Origin: Micromonospora yangpuensis
Lineage (GTDB): Bacteria; Actinomycetota; Actinomycetes; Mycobacteriales; Micromonosporaceae
DNA: 64,000 nt
NCBI RefSeq assembly: GCF_900091615.1
Contig: NZ_FMIA01000002.1
Span: 5,890,001 to 5,954,000 of the forward strand
Direction of reading: 5' to 3'
The notes under the pieces: model-generated
The model's database searches: none
What the model was told of the DNA's origin: nothing
Seen by the model: only the letters and a program-made list of their open reading frames with translations
In this document: in pieces, positions 50,202 through 60,019 of the stretch
Position numbering within the stretch: the stretch's first letter is position 1
Layout of the letters: every line of letters starts with the position of its first letter
Translations under genes and position numbers: made by a program

Positions 50202-52355
50202 GTGACTCCGCCCCCCGCCGCCACCGGATCCGCCACCGCGAGGGGTCGGGGCTCCCGTCGCCGGGGCAACCGGGTAAGTGGCCCGGACCTGCTCGCCGCC
50301 GCCGTCGGCGCGGTGCCCGGCGGGGCCGCCCGCCCGGGTCAGCAGCAGATGGCCGAGGCGATCGCCGCCAGCGTCGACACCGGTGAGCACCTGCTGGTGC
50401 AGGCCGGCACCGGCACCGGCAAGTCCCTGGCGTACCTCGCCCCGGCGTTGACCGTGGACGGGCCGGTGGTGGTCTCCACCGCCACCCTGGCCCTGCAGTC
50501 CCAGCTCGTCGAGCACGACCTGCCCCGGCTGGCCGACGCGGTCACCCCGTTGCTGGGTCGCCGGCCGACCTTCGCCGTGCTCAAGGGCCGGCACCACTAC
50601 CTCTGCCTGGCCCGGTTGGACAACTCGACCGAGGACGAGCCCACCGACACCCTCTTCGACGCCCCGGCGGAACGGCCCGGTGGCGGGACGAAGTGGTTGG
50701 GTGAGGCGGGTCGCCTCGGCAAGCAGATCCAGCGGCTGCGCGACTGGGCGATGGAGTCCGACACCGGCGACCGCGACGAGCTGGACCCCGGCGTGGACGA
50801 CCAGGCCTGGCGGCTGGTGTCGATGCCGGCGCGGGAGTGTGTCGGCGCGGCCCGCTGCCCCTTCGGCGACGAGTGTTTCGCCGAGGCGTCCCGGGCCCGG
50901 GCCCGGGAGGCCGACATCGTGGTCACCAACCACAGCCTGCTCGCCGTGGACATGCTGGCCGGCCGGCACATCGTGCCGCCGCACAAGCTGCTCATCGTGG
51001 ACGAGGCGCACGAGCTGGCCGACCGGGTCTCCTCGGCCGCCCAGGCGGAGCTGACCCCGGAGTTGATCGACCGCTCCGGCCGGCGGGCCCGGCCGCTGCT
51101 CAAGCCGGAGACCGCCGAGGCGTTGACCGAGGCCGGCGACGCGCTGGCGGTCGGGCTCGGTGAGACCCCGGCCGGGCGGCTGACCGGCGGGCTGCCGGCC
51201 GCGCTGCGTGAGGCGTGCACGCTGCTCGACGCGGCCACCCGCAGCGCCCTGGAGGCGCTCGGCGACGTCAAGGCCGACGACCCGGACCCGGTGCGCAAAC
51301 AGCAGGTCAAGGCGGTGCTCGACGAGCTCTCCGGCACCGCGCAGCGGCTGCTGGAGGAGGCCGAGCACGACGTGGCCTGGGTGGAGAAGCACGACCAGGG
51401 CTCGCGGCGGGCGCTGGTGGTCGCCCCGCTCTCCGTCGCCGGCACCCTCGCCACCCACCTGTACGACGAGCGCACCGTGGTCGCCACCTCCGCCACCCTG
51501 GCGCTGGGCGGCCGGTTCGACACGGTGGCCCGCGCGTTGGGGCTGGAGACGTCACCCCCGGCGCCCCCCAGCCCGGCCGCCACCGCGTTGGCCCGCACCA
51601 CCGACGGTCGGCAGTCCCGGGGCGCTCCGGCCGCGCCGGACGGGTGGGGCTCCGCTGCGGCGGTCACCCCGGTGACCGAGGGTCCGGGGTGGCGCTCGCT
51701 CGACGTGGGTTCCCCGTTCGACTACGCCCGGCAGGGCATCCTCTACGTCGCCGCGCACCTGCCCCGGCCCAGCGTCTCCGGGCTGCCCGAGGCGGCCGGC
51801 GCGGAGCTGCTCACGCTGGTGCGGGCGCTCGGTGGTCGTACCCTCGGGTTGTTCTCGTCGCGACGGGCCGCGCAGCAGGCCGCGGAGCTGCTGCGGGCGC
51901 AGACCGACCTGCCGGTGCTGCTGCAGGGCGAGGAGGCGCTGCCGCTGCTGGTCCGCCGGTTCCGGCAGGAACGGGAGAGCTGCCTGTTCGGGGTGATGTC
52001 GCTCTGGCAGGGCGTGGACGTGCCCGGCGACTCCTGCCAGCTGGTGGTGATCGACCGGCTGCCCTTCCCCCGCCCCGACGAGCCGCTCGCCGCGGCGCGG
52101 GCCGCCGCCGTGGACGCCGGCGGCGGTTCCGGATTCGCGGCGGTGAGCGTGCCGATCGCGGCGGTCCGGTTGGCCCAGGGGGTGGGCCGGCTGATCCGGG
52201 CCACCGGCGACCGGGGGGTGGTCGCGGTGCTCGACTCCCGGCTGGAGACGGCCCGGGGCTACGGGCCCTTCCTGCGCCGGTCGCTGCCGCCGTTCTGGTA
52301 CACCACCCGGCCCGAGGTGGCCCAGGGGGCGCTGGAGCGGCTGGCCAAGAGCTGA
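50202..52355 (+). CDS. dinG: DinG-family ATP-dependent DNA helicase
   Basis: 717 residues. SF2 XPD/DinG-like: Walker A GTGTGKS (69-75), the four Fe-S cysteines C135, C213, C219 and C225, DEAH box 267-270, motif VI QGVGRLIRATGDRG. 5'-3' helicase for R-loops and stalled forks. GTG at 50202. Confidence 0.93.
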   Translation: MTPPPAATGSATARGRGSRRRGNRVSGPDLLAAAVGAVPGGAARPGQQQMAEAIAASVDTGEHLLVQAGTGTGKSLAYLAPALTVDGPVVVSTATLALQSQLVEHDLPRLADAVTPLLGRRPTFAVLKGRHHYLCLARLDNSTEDEPTDTLFDAPAERPGGGTKWLGEAGRLGKQIQRLRDWAMESDTGDRDELDPGVDDQAWRLVSMPARECVGAARCPFGDECFAEASRARAREADIVVTNHSLLAVDMLAGRHIVPPHKLLIVDEAHELADRVSSAAQAELTPELIDRSGRRARPLLKPETAEALTEAGDALAVGLGETPAGRLTGGLPAALREACTLLDAATRSALEALGDVKADDPDPVRKQQVKAVLDELSGTAQRLLEEAEHDVAWVEKHDQGSRRALVVAPLSVAGTLATHLYDERTVVATSATLALGGRFDTVARALGLETSPPAPPSPAATALARTTDGRQSRGAPAAPDGWGSAAAVTPVTEGPGWRSLDVGSPFDYARQGILYVAAHLPRPSVSGLPEAAGAELLTLVRALGGRTLGLFSSRRAAQQAAELLRAQTDLPVLLQGEEALPLLVRRFRQERESCLFGVMSLWQGVDVPGDSCQLVVIDRLPFPRPDEPLAAARAAAVDAGGGSGFAAVSVPIAAVRLAQGVGRLIRATGDRGVVAVLDSRLETARGYGPFLRRSLPPFWYTTRPEVAQGALERLAKS

Positions 52356-52386
52356 CCCGCCCCCGCTGTGTCGGGAGCGGGTCAGC
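52351..52386. terminator. Bidirectional terminator between dinG and the AI-2E permease gene
   Basis: TGACCCGC / GCGGGTCA stem, with the dinG TGA inside the left arm. Convergent genes share it. Confidence 0.65.
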
Positions 52387-52392
52387 GGACGG

Positions 52393-53682
52393 TCAGGGGG
52401 CCTGGGAGGCCACCACCACGGCGTCCGGCGGGGTGTCCGGCACCCGTCGGGCGGCGAGCCGGCGCACGGCGGTGTTGAGCACCGCGATCAACGGCACCGC
52501 CACCAGCGCGCCGACGATGCCGGCCAGCACCACCCCGGCGGTCACCGCGATGACCACCGGGAGCGGGTGGATGGAGACCGCCCGGCCCATGATCAGCGGC
52601 TGGAGGACGTTGCCCTCCACCTGCTGCACGCCGATCACCGCGGCCAAGATGATCAACGCGGTCACCGGACCGCTGTCGACCAGCGCCACCAGGACGGCGA
52701 CCGCCCCGGAGAGGGTGGCACCGACGATCGGGATGAACGCGCCCAGGAACACCAGCGCGGTCAGCGGGAAGGCGAACGGGATGTCGAAGGCGACCAGGAA
52801 GATGCCGATGCCCACCGCGTCGATGAAGGCCACCAGCACGGTGGCCCGCACGTAGGCCACCAGGGTCTCCCAGGAGGCCCTGCCGGCGTCGTCGACCTTC
52901 CACCGGGCGGCGACCGGCAGCAGCCGGACCAGGAACCGCCAGATCTTGTTGCCGTCGCGCAGGAAGAAGAACATCGCGAAGAGCACCAGCAGCGCGCCGG
53001 TCAGCATCTCGACCACGGTGGCGGCCGTGGCCAGCGCACCGCTCGTCAACGAGCTGGTGTTCTGGTTGACCCAGCTCTGGGCCTCCTCGATGTACCGGTT
53101 GAGTTGCCCGTCGGAGAGGTGCAGCGGCCCGTCCCGCAGCCAGTCCTGGATCTGCCGGACCCCCTGCGACGACTTCTCGCTCAGCTCCGGCACCCCCTTG
53201 ATGAACTCGTTGACCACCAGGGTCAGCGTGCCGACCACCCCGGCCAGGCCACCGACCAGCACCACCGCCGTGGCCAACGACCGGGGCACCCGGGCCCGCA
53301 ACAGCCAGCCGACGGCCGGCGCGAGCAGCGCCGAGAGCAGCAACGCGATCGCCAACGGAATGATCACGATCCGGACCTGGCCGACGATCCGGATCAACGC
53401 CCAGAGCACGACGCCGATGACGATGAGCCGCCACGACCAGGCGGCGGCGATCCGCAGCCCCTTCGGCACGTCCTCGTCGTCCCGGCTGACGGTGGAGGCC
53501 GCCGGCGGCGACGCGCCGACCACCGTCGTGGCGGGCGAGGCCACCGGACCGGGCGAGGTCGGCGAGGCCACCTCCGCCTCGTCGGGAAGATCAGGAGAGG
53601 GGGTACGCGCGGCACGGATCGACTCCCGACCCGACTCGTACGCGCGGCGCAGCCGCCCGCGTATCCGCTCGAAGCGGCTCAA
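52393..53682 (-). CDS. AI-2E-family (TqsA/PerM) transporter
   Basis: 429 residues. A 75-residue low-complexity cytoplasmic N-terminus is followed by seven to eight transmembrane helices of the AI-2E exporter family (LIVIGVVLWALIRIVGQVRI; FAMFFFLRDGNKIWRFLV; GAFIPIVGATLSGAVAVLVA). The substrate is unknown; relatives include Na+/H+ antiporters. I prefer the TTG at 53682, which has AGGAGGT at ideal spacing; for the GTG two codons upstream the same AGGAG would be directly adjacent. Confidence 0.85.
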   Translation of the reverse strand: MSRFERIRGRLRRAYESGRESIRAARTPSPDLPDEAEVASPTSPGPVASPATTVVGASPPAASTVSRDDEDVPKGLRIAAAWSWRLIVIGVVLWALIRIVGQVRIVIIPLAIALLLSALLAPAVGWLLRARVPRSLATAVVLVGGLAGVVGTLTLVVNEFIKGVPELSEKSSQGVRQIQDWLRDGPLHLSDGQLNRYIEEAQSWVNQNTSSLTSGALATAATVVEMLTGALLVLFAMFFFLRDGNKIWRFLVRLLPVAARWKVDDAGRASWETLVAYVRATVLVAFIDAVGIGIFLVAFDIPFAFPLTALVFLGAFIPIVGATLSGAVAVLVALVDSGPVTALIILAAVIGVQQVEGNVLQPLIMGRAVSIHPLPVVIAVTAGVVLAGIVGALVAVPLIAVLNTAVRRLAARRVPDTPPDAVVVASQAP

Positions 53683-53697
53683 GCGCACCTCCTGGGC

Positions 53698-53741
53698 AGT
53701 GGTTCGGGCAGGATGGTTCGGGCAGGTGGTTCGGGCAGCCC
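53698..53741. repeat. Tandem repeat GGTTCGGGCAGG, 3 units
   Basis: 13-14 bp units TGGTTCGGGCAGG(A) in the upstream region of the AI-2E gene. Confidence 0.75.
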
Positions 53742-53876
53742 CCGACGACAGGCAGACAGGGTACGTCCGCCAGGGCCACCGTAGGGCAGGTGAGCCACAC
53801 AGTGCCCAACCCGAGGTGAACCGTAACCCCGCAGGCCCGCCGGCCCGGTATCGCGCGGCACGGTACCGTCTGCGAC

Positions 53877-54215
53877 GTGACCTCGGACCCGAACCTCGAC
53901 ACCGGCCTGCCGATCCGACTGCTGCACGACCGGGTGCTGGTCCGGACGGAGGGTGCCGACGGCGAGCGGCGGTCCAGCGCCGGCATCGTCATCCCGGCGA
54001 CCGCCGCCGTGGGCAAGCGGCTGGCCTGGGCCACCGCGGTCGGCGTCGGGCCGCACGTACGCTCGATCGTCGCCGGCGACCGGGTGCTCTTCGACCCCGA
54101 CGACCGTTCCGAGGTCGAGTTGCACGGCCGGGCGTACGTCCTGCTGCGCGAACGCGACGTACACGCGGTGGCCGCCGAGCGGGTCGAGGAGAACTCCACC
54201 GGCCTGTACCTCTGA
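53877..54215 (+). CDS. GroES-like co-chaperonin (orphan)
   Basis: 112 residues with the Cpn10 beta-barrel pattern (IRLLHDRVLVR; SAGIVIPATA; AGDRVLFDPDD; YVLLRERDVHAV). It differs from housekeeping GroES in the mobile loop (EGADGERRSSAGIVI) and has a long C-terminal end. No groEL is adjacent. GTG at 53877. Confidence 0.85.
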   Translation: MTSDPNLDTGLPIRLLHDRVLVRTEGADGERRSSAGIVIPATAAVGKRLAWATAVGVGPHVRSIVAGDRVLFDPDDRSEVELHGRAYVLLRERDVHAVAAERVEENSTGLYL

Positions 54216-54217
54216 CC

Positions 54218-54300
54218 CGCCCGCGCCCGTCCACGGGCGCCCGTTGATCCCCGCGCCCGTCCACGGGCGCCCGATGGTCCCCGCGCCCGTGCCGGGCGTT
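54218..54300 (+). repeat. 33-bp tandem repeat with internal hairpin
   Basis: GCGCCCGTCCACGGGCGCCC occurs twice, 33 bp apart, and a third degenerate copy follows. Each unit folds on itself (GCGCCCGTCCACGGGCGC). May terminate the GroES-like transcript. Confidence 0.75.
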
Positions 54301-54385
54301 GTTCGCCACGCGCCCGCGCCCTCGCGCCGTTTGCTTCGTGCTCCGCTGGGAAGCCAGGCTCATCCGCCGGCCCTGGGGAGGGACG

Positions 54386-54553
54386 ATGCCGGTAGTCATC
54401 AAGAGAGTGCTGGCCTGGGGAAGTCTCGCGTTCCTGATCTACTTCATGGCCTTCCGCCCGGAGGCGGCGGCGCAGATGTTCAAGTCGATCGGGGTGGCCC
54501 TGGTGGCGATGGCCCAGGGCCTCGGCGACTTCCTCACCGGCCTGATGACCTGA
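54386..54553 (+). CDS. Small membrane protein, 55 residues
   Basis: ATG at 54386 with a strong GGGGAGGGAC site. One clear hydrophobic helix near the N-terminus (VLAWGSLAFLIYFMAF) and a second amphipathic segment (SIGVALVAMAQGLGDFLTGL). Short proteins of this type are widespread in actinomycetes. Function unknown. Confidence 0.7.
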   Translation: MPVVIKRVLAWGSLAFLIYFMAFRPEAAAQMFKSIGVALVAMAQGLGDFLTGLMT

Positions 54554-54569
54554 CGGTCCCGGCCCACCG

Positions 54570-56153
54570 TCACCGGTACCAGCCGGGGTGCCCACCGTGC
54601 CCCGGGTGACCGCCGCCGTAACCCGGGGCACCGCCGTGACCTTGGTGAACGCCGTAACCCGGATGGCCGCCGTAGCCGTGGTGGACCGGGGGCGGGGTCA
54701 GCACCACCGGGATCGGCACCACCGGCTCGTCCGGAGCGGCCACCGCCCGCTGTGAGCCGTCCGGGAACCGCAGGTGGTAGCGGTCGCCGTCCCAGAGGCC
54801 GACCGGGGCCTGCGGATCCCGACCGACGAAGAACGACCGGTACCGGGCGATCGAGTCGAGCAGTTCCCGCTCCTCCTGGGCGGTGCGTTCCCGGTCGGCC
54901 GGTTTGACGTCCAGCCCGCGCCGCATGCCGTCCCGCAGCAGGGCCAGCCGGGTGGCGGCGAACTGGTATCCCCGCATGGCTCGTACCCCGCCGTCACCGG
55001 CCACCCGACGGGCCCAGGAACGGGCCGCGTGCCGGCGGCCCAGACTGCCCAGCGCGGCCACCTCGGGCGGGGTGAGCCAGCCGGCCCGCACGTAGTCCGG
55101 CAGCGTGCGCTCGGTCAGCCGGCCCTCCCAGGCACGCACCCAGACGGCCACCCCGACCATGGCGAAGAAGATCGGGAACATCACGCCGACGAAGCCGAAC
55201 AACGCGATCGCCGGCCGCCCGACGGCCGCACCCAACGTGGGCAGCAGGTTCCAGGCGCCGTGCAGCATCATCGCCAGCAGCAGACCGGCGGCCGGGGCCA
55301 GGAACCGGACCCGCCGGTCGGCCGTCCGGGCGGCGATGCCCAGCCCGACACCGGTCATCGAGGTGAACAGCGGATGGGCGAAGCCGAAGAGCAGGATCCG
55401 GACGATGAAGATGGCGATCACCTGCTGCGCGCCGGTGGCCGGGCCGTACTCGTCGACGCCGGTGGCATAGCCGTACCCGCCGAGGTAGAGGATGTTCTCC
55501 ACCATCGCGAAGCCGACCGCGGAGAGCCCGCAGTAGACCAGCCCGTCGGTGATCCCGGACCACTCCCGCCGCCGGAAGACCAGCAGCAGGATCGGCCCCA
55601 ACGCCTTGGTCAGCTCCTCGATGAAGGGTGCCACCAGCACGGCGGTCAGCGCGGCCGGCAGGCCCCAGTCGGCGAACCGGGCGGCGAAGAACTCGTTCAC
55701 CGTCAGCGAGGCAGCGGTGGAGACGAACGCGCCCCAGGCGAAGCAGAAGATCAGGTACTTGAGCGGTTCCGGCTCGTACCGGTCCAGCCAGAGGAAGCAG
55801 GCGACCAGCACCGGCACCGGCAGGATCGCCGCCACCAGACCGATCAGCAGCGCCTCCGCGCCCAGGCTGGCCCCCAGCGTGATCACCATGAACAGCGCGC
55901 ACGCGGCGATCAGCAACACCACCCCGGCCAGGACCAGGAACCGTCGCCAGCCCAACCGGCGGCGGGGCATCGACCCGGCGTCCCCCGGCGGGGTGCCCGG
56001 CGACCAGCCCGACGGCGGCCCACCACCCGGCGGAGCCGACTGCGGGCCGGACCAACCCGGCGGAGCCGACTGCGGGCCGGACAAACCCGGCGGAGCCGAC
56101 TGGGGGGCGGCGGACCACCCGGGTGGAGTCGACGAAGGCGGGGTGACGGCCAT
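54570..56153 (-). CDS. PrsW-family intramembrane metalloprotease
   Basis: 527 residues. The Pro-rich N-terminus (about 1-60) contains 11-residue repeats (APPGWSGPQS). Eight or so transmembrane helices carry the PrsW motifs: EELTK in APFIEELTKALGP, ENILYLG, HPLFTSM, HGAWN. A cytoplasmic C-terminus ends in His/Gly/Tyr repeats (GYGGHPGYGVHQGHGG). PrsW in Bacillus cleaves anti-sigma factors; the target here is unknown. ATG at 56153. Confidence 0.9.
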   Translation of the reverse strand: MAVTPPSSTPPGWSAAPQSAPPGLSGPQSAPPGWSGPQSAPPGGGPPSGWSPGTPPGDAGSMPRRRLGWRRFLVLAGVVLLIAACALFMVITLGASLGAEALLIGLVAAILPVPVLVACFLWLDRYEPEPLKYLIFCFAWGAFVSTAASLTVNEFFAARFADWGLPAALTAVLVAPFIEELTKALGPILLLVFRRREWSGITDGLVYCGLSAVGFAMVENILYLGGYGYATGVDEYGPATGAQQVIAIFIVRILLFGFAHPLFTSMTGVGLGIAARTADRRVRFLAPAAGLLLAMMLHGAWNLLPTLGAAVGRPAIALFGFVGVMFPIFFAMVGVAVWVRAWEGRLTERTLPDYVRAGWLTPPEVAALGSLGRRHAARSWARRVAGDGGVRAMRGYQFAATRLALLRDGMRRGLDVKPADRERTAQEERELLDSIARYRSFFVGRDPQAPVGLWDGDRYHLRFPDGSQRAVAAPDEPVVPIPVVLTPPPVHHGYGGHPGYGVHQGHGGAPGYGGGHPGHGGHPGWYR

Positions 56154-56215
56154 GCGGTCAGGGTAACCATCCCGCGCCGGACCGGCCGGCCGCATTCGGC
56201 TCCACCGCATCCGGC

Positions 56216-57469
56216 TCACCCCAGCGGCGGCGCGGTGGGCGGGGCCGGCGCGGGCCTGCCCTCGGCCGGGCCGCTGGCCGCCTCGGGCTCACCGAAGGCC
56301 TCCCGGACCAGCCGGTTGGCCTCCTGCTGCTCCACGCCGGAGGCCACCAGCAGGTCACTGGCGGTGGTCCGGACCTGGGCGATCACCACGCTGCCGGAAA
56401 AGCCGACCCCCATCGCGTACGCCCGGCCGGCCTCGCTGACCGCCCGTAGCGAACGCTCCCGGGCCCGCTGCGGCTCCTCTCCGACGGCGAACTCGTGCTT
56501 GAGCAGACGTACCGAATCGGCCAGGTGCCCCACCGCGTCCGGCATCGGTTCCGGCACCGCCTCCTCGTCCTCGATAAGCGTCACCGACCGGCGGATCAGG
56601 GTGCCGCTGTTGCGCATCGCCCGGTCGATCGGATCCGCCGCCTCGGCGTAGTGGGTCAGCTCGTTGCGCCGGTGCCAGCGGGCCGGCGAGATCGTGATGG
56701 TCTCCTTGGCGCCGTCGATCGCGTCGACGAAGTCGGTCAACTCCGCCTTGTTGTCCCGGAGCCGCTCCAGGGCGGCGTGGGCGGCGTCGCTGTTGCGTTC
56801 GCGCAGCGCGTCGGCGGTCCGGTCCAACTGGTCGGCGAGCAGGTCGAGCGCCGGCCGGGCGGCCCGGTTGATCACCCGTAGCGGGTTGAGCGGCAACAGC
56901 AGGGCGGTCACCAGCAACGCGGTTCCGCCGCCGACCAGGGCGTCGACGAACCGGGGGATCTCCAGGTCCGCCCCGGACGGGCTGAGCGTGACGATCAGTA
57001 CCGCGGTCGCGGCGGCCTGGATCACCACCGCCACCGAACCGCCGAAGAAGATGGTCACCAGGATGGCCAGGGTGACGATCAGGCCGAGCTGCCAGGCACC
57101 GGTACCGAGCAGGTAGATCAACAGGTCACCGACGGCCACTCCGAAGCCCACCCCGAGGATCACCTCGAAGGTACGGCGCAGCCGTTGCCCGACCGAGGCG
57201 GCCAGGGTGCCGACCGCCGAGATGGGGGCGAAGACCGGTTCCGCGTTGCCCAGCAGCTCGTGGGCGATCAGCCAGGAGAGCGCGGCGGCCAGCCCGGCCT
57301 GGAAGGCGAGGATCGAGGTGGCGCGCAACCGGTGCCACCGGTCGCGCAGGGTGGTGTGCCCCTGGTGCTTCAGGTGGGACATCGCCTTGGCGATCCGGTC
57401 CGAGTCGGCGTCCGGCATGCCCTCGGCGGGCACCCGCCACAGCCACGATATTCCTCGGTTACGGGCCAC
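56216..57469 (-). CDS. FUSC/aromatic-acid-exporter-like membrane protein
   Basis: 417 residues. The N-terminal membrane half has the FUSC pattern (AFQAGLAAALSWLIAHELLG; FAPISAVGTLAASVGQRLRR; ILGVGFGVAVGDLL). A cytoplasmic helical half follows (about 200-390). Related to p-hydroxybenzoate efflux AaeB and to YccS. GTG at 57469. It is 62 bp upstream of the prsW-like gene, in the same direction. Confidence 0.83.
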   Translation of the reverse strand: MARNRGISWLWRVPAEGMPDADSDRIAKAMSHLKHQGHTTLRDRWHRLRATSILAFQAGLAAALSWLIAHELLGNAEPVFAPISAVGTLAASVGQRLRRTFEVILGVGFGVAVGDLLIYLLGTGAWQLGLIVTLAILVTIFFGGSVAVVIQAAATAVLIVTLSPSGADLEIPRFVDALVGGGTALLVTALLLPLNPLRVINRAARPALDLLADQLDRTADALRERNSDAAHAALERLRDNKAELTDFVDAIDGAKETITISPARWHRRNELTHYAEAADPIDRAMRNSGTLIRRSVTLIEDEEAVPEPMPDAVGHLADSVRLLKHEFAVGEEPQRARERSLRAVSEAGRAYAMGVGFSGSVVIAQVRTTASDLLVASGVEQQEANRLVREAFGEPEAASGPAEGRPAPAPPTAPPLG

Positions 57470-57537
57470 GGCGGGGACTACCCGCGTTGTTGCCGGCGAA
57501 TCCTCGCCCGCGGTGCCGGTGGGGCAGACTCGCAGTC

Positions 57538-58176
57538 GTGGGAGACCTGATCCAGCGGTGGCGGGCGGCGGCCCGCGGTGCCGGCGCGCCGGACACCGCC
57601 GAGCTGACCGCCGCGGGCGACCGGTTACTGGCCCGCTGGCGGGAACCGCACCGGCACTACCACACCGTCGGGCACCTGAGCGCCGTCCTCGACGTGGTCG
57701 ACCGGTACGCGGACCACGCCGGGCACCCCGACCTGGTACGGCTGGCCGCCTGGTGCCACGACGCGGTCTACGACCCGCGCGCCCCCGGTGACACCAACGA
57801 ACGCGACAGCGCCGCGCTGGCCGGCACCCTGCTGACCGAGGTCGGGTTGCCGTCGGCGGCGGTGGCCGAGGTACGCCGGCTGGTGCTGCTCACCGCCGGG
57901 CACACGGTCGCCGCCGGCGACCGCGACGGCGCTCTGCTCTGCGACGCCGACCTGGCGATCCTGGCGGCCCCACCACCGGAGTACGACCGGTACGCCGCCC
58001 GGATCCGCCGGGAGTACGCCCACGTCCCCGACCCGGCGTTCCGGGCCGGCCGGACCCGGGTGCTGACCGCCCTGCTCGCCCTGCCCACCCGGTACCGGCT
58101 GCCGGAGCCGGCCCGGCACTGGGAGCACCGCGCCCGGGCGAACCTGAACCGGGAACTCGTCATCCTACGGGGGTGA
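57538..58176 (+). CDS. HD-domain metal-dependent phosphohydrolase
   Basis: 212 residues. Metal ligands are in HYHTVGHL and AWCHDAVYD, followed by NERDSAALA and TAGHTV. Similar to predicted HD hydrolases of actinobacteria. GTG at 57538. 3' end overlaps the DUF4031 gene by 17 bp. Confidence 0.85.
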   Translation: MGDLIQRWRAAARGAGAPDTAELTAAGDRLLARWREPHRHYHTVGHLSAVLDVVDRYADHAGHPDLVRLAAWCHDAVYDPRAPGDTNERDSAALAGTLLTEVGLPSAAVAEVRRLVLLTAGHTVAAGDRDGALLCDADLAILAAPPPEYDRYAARIRREYAHVPDPAFRAGRTRVLTALLALPTRYRLPEPARHWEHRARANLNRELVILRG

Positions 58177-58465
58177 GTGTAGGTAGCCGGGTGGGTGCGG
58201 AACTCCTGACCAGGTGCTTCGGTCGACGCAGACCCGATTCGCGGAGCAGCCGGACCAGTTCCCGGCTGGGCAGCACCCGGGCGCCCAGCCAGACCGCCAT
58301 CTCGAACCGTTCGGCCGGGATGTCGTAGTGGTCCCGGTCGAAGGCCCGCCGGGGCGCGCCGAGCATCTCGGCGAAAACGTGCAGCTCGGCCAGGGAGACG
58401 TCGCTGATCAGATGCGACCACAGCCGCCCCCGCCAGGGCCAGGCCGGCCGGTCCAGATACACCAC
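58160..58465 (-). CDS. DUF4031 domain protein
   Basis: 101 residues. DUF4031 pattern: VYLDRPAWPWRGRLWSHLIS, LAELHVFAEMLGAPRRAFDR, DHYDIPAERFEMAVWLGARV. Function unknown. The first of two adjacent GTG codons (58465) is taken as start. Confidence 0.8.
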   Translation of the reverse strand: MVYLDRPAWPWRGRLWSHLISDVSLAELHVFAEMLGAPRRAFDRDHYDIPAERFEMAVWLGARVLPSRELVRLLRESGLRRPKHLVRSSAPTRLPTLTPVG

Positions 58466-58560
58466 GGCGTCGAATCTAGCCGGTGGAGCCGTACCGCTTC
58501 GGACCACCGGAGGTGATCAGGGCGTGGGCGAAGCGCCGAGGGGCGGTTAGCCTTCCCGGC

Positions 58561-59961
58561 ATGGCCGGAACCCCCCTGCTGGACGAGCTGCGCGCCGCCC
58601 TCGGCACCGACGCGGTGTTGACCGACCCGGACCTGCTGCGGACCCACCAGCGCGACGAGGCGGACCTCTGTCCGGCCGGTACGCCCCTGGTGGTGGTCCG
58701 GCCGCGGGACACCGGGGAGGTGGTGGCGGTGCTGCGCGCCGCCGCGCGGCACGGCGTACCGGTGGTGCCGCAGGGGGCCCGGACCGGGCTGGCCGGGGCG
58801 GCGAACGCCGTCGACGGCGCGGTGCTGTTGAGCACGGCCGCGATGACCGAGATCCGCGAGATCGACCCGGTGGCCCGGATCGCCGTGGTGCAGCCGGGAG
58901 TGGTCAACGCCACGCTGGCCGGCGCGGTGGCCCGGCAGGGCCTCTACTACCCGCCCGACCCCGGATCGTGGGAGTCGTCCACCATCGGCGGCAACGTGGC
59001 CACCAACGCCGGTGGGATGTGCTGCGTCAAGTACGGCGTGACCGGCGAGTACGTCCTCGGCCTGGAGGTGGTGCTCGCCTCCGGTGAGGTGCTGCGCACC
59101 GGCCGCCGGACCGCCAAGGGCGTCGCCGGGTACGACCTGACCCGGCTCTTCGTCGGCTCGGAGGGCACCCTCGGGGTGATCACCGAGGTGACCGTGGCGC
59201 TGCGGCCGGCCCCGCAGGAGTCGCTGACCCTGGTCGCGGTCTTCGACTCCACGGCCGCGGCGGGTACGGCGGTGGCCCGGATCGCCGCCGACGGGCTCAC
59301 CCCGAGCCTGCTGGAGCTGCTCGACCAGATCCACCTGCGGGCCATCGAGGCGTACCAACCGATGGGGTTGCGTACCGACGCGCAGGCGTTGCTGCTGGCC
59401 GCCGTCGACACCGGCTCCCGGGCCGCGGACGACCTGGCCCGGATCGCCGAGGTCTGCACGGCCGCCGGGGCCGCCGAGGTGTACTCGGCCACCGACGCGG
59501 TCGAGGCGGCGGCCCTGCTCCAGGCCCGGCGGCTGGCCCACGCGGCGATGGAACGGTACGCCGCGCAGACGTACCCGGAGGGCAACGGCGGCTTGATCAT
59601 CGACGACGTGGCGGTGCCGCGCGGCGCGCTGGCGGAGCTGCTGGACGGGGTGGCCCGGATCGCCGCCGAGTGCGCCGTGCCGATCGGGGTGGTCGGGCAC
59701 GCCGGTGACGGCAACATGCACCCGAACATCGTGGTGGACCGGGCCGACCCGGCGAGCGTCGAGCGCAGCCGACGGGCCTTCGACGAGATCATGCGGCTGG
59801 GGCTGGCGCTCGGCGGCACCTGCACCGGCGAGCACGGCGTCGGCCTGCTCAAACGGGACTGGCTGGCCCGGGAGATCGGCCCGGTCGGCGTCCGGGTGCA
59901 CCAGGCGGTGAAGGCCGCGCTCGACCCCACCGGCCTGCTCAACCCCGGCAAGGTCCTCTGA
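58561..59961 (+). CDS. FAD-binding oxidase, GlcD/D-lactate dehydrogenase type
   Basis: 466 residues. The PCMH-type FAD domain has PQGARTGLAGAANAVDG and SSTIGGNVATNAGGMCCVKYGVTGEYVLGL. The C-terminal vanillyl-alcohol-oxidase-type domain has GHAGDGNMHPN and GGTCTGEHGVG. Oxidises glycolate, D-lactate or another 2-hydroxy acid. No partner GlcE/GlcF is visible. ATG at 58561. Confidence 0.9.
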   Translation: MAGTPLLDELRAALGTDAVLTDPDLLRTHQRDEADLCPAGTPLVVVRPRDTGEVVAVLRAAARHGVPVVPQGARTGLAGAANAVDGAVLLSTAAMTEIREIDPVARIAVVQPGVVNATLAGAVARQGLYYPPDPGSWESSTIGGNVATNAGGMCCVKYGVTGEYVLGLEVVLASGEVLRTGRRTAKGVAGYDLTRLFVGSEGTLGVITEVTVALRPAPQESLTLVAVFDSTAAAGTAVARIAADGLTPSLLELLDQIHLRAIEAYQPMGLRTDAQALLLAAVDTGSRAADDLARIAEVCTAAGAAEVYSATDAVEAAALLQARRLAHAAMERYAAQTYPEGNGGLIIDDVAVPRGALAELLDGVARIAAECAVPIGVVGHAGDGNMHPNIVVDRADPASVERSRRAFDEIMRLGLALGGTCTGEHGVGLLKRDWLAREIGPVGVRVHQAVKAALDPTGLLNPGKVL

Positions 59962-60019
59962 CCCGGTCGGCGACCACCCGATCCCGGACAACGGCCACCC
60001 GGGCCCGGCCAGCAGCAGA

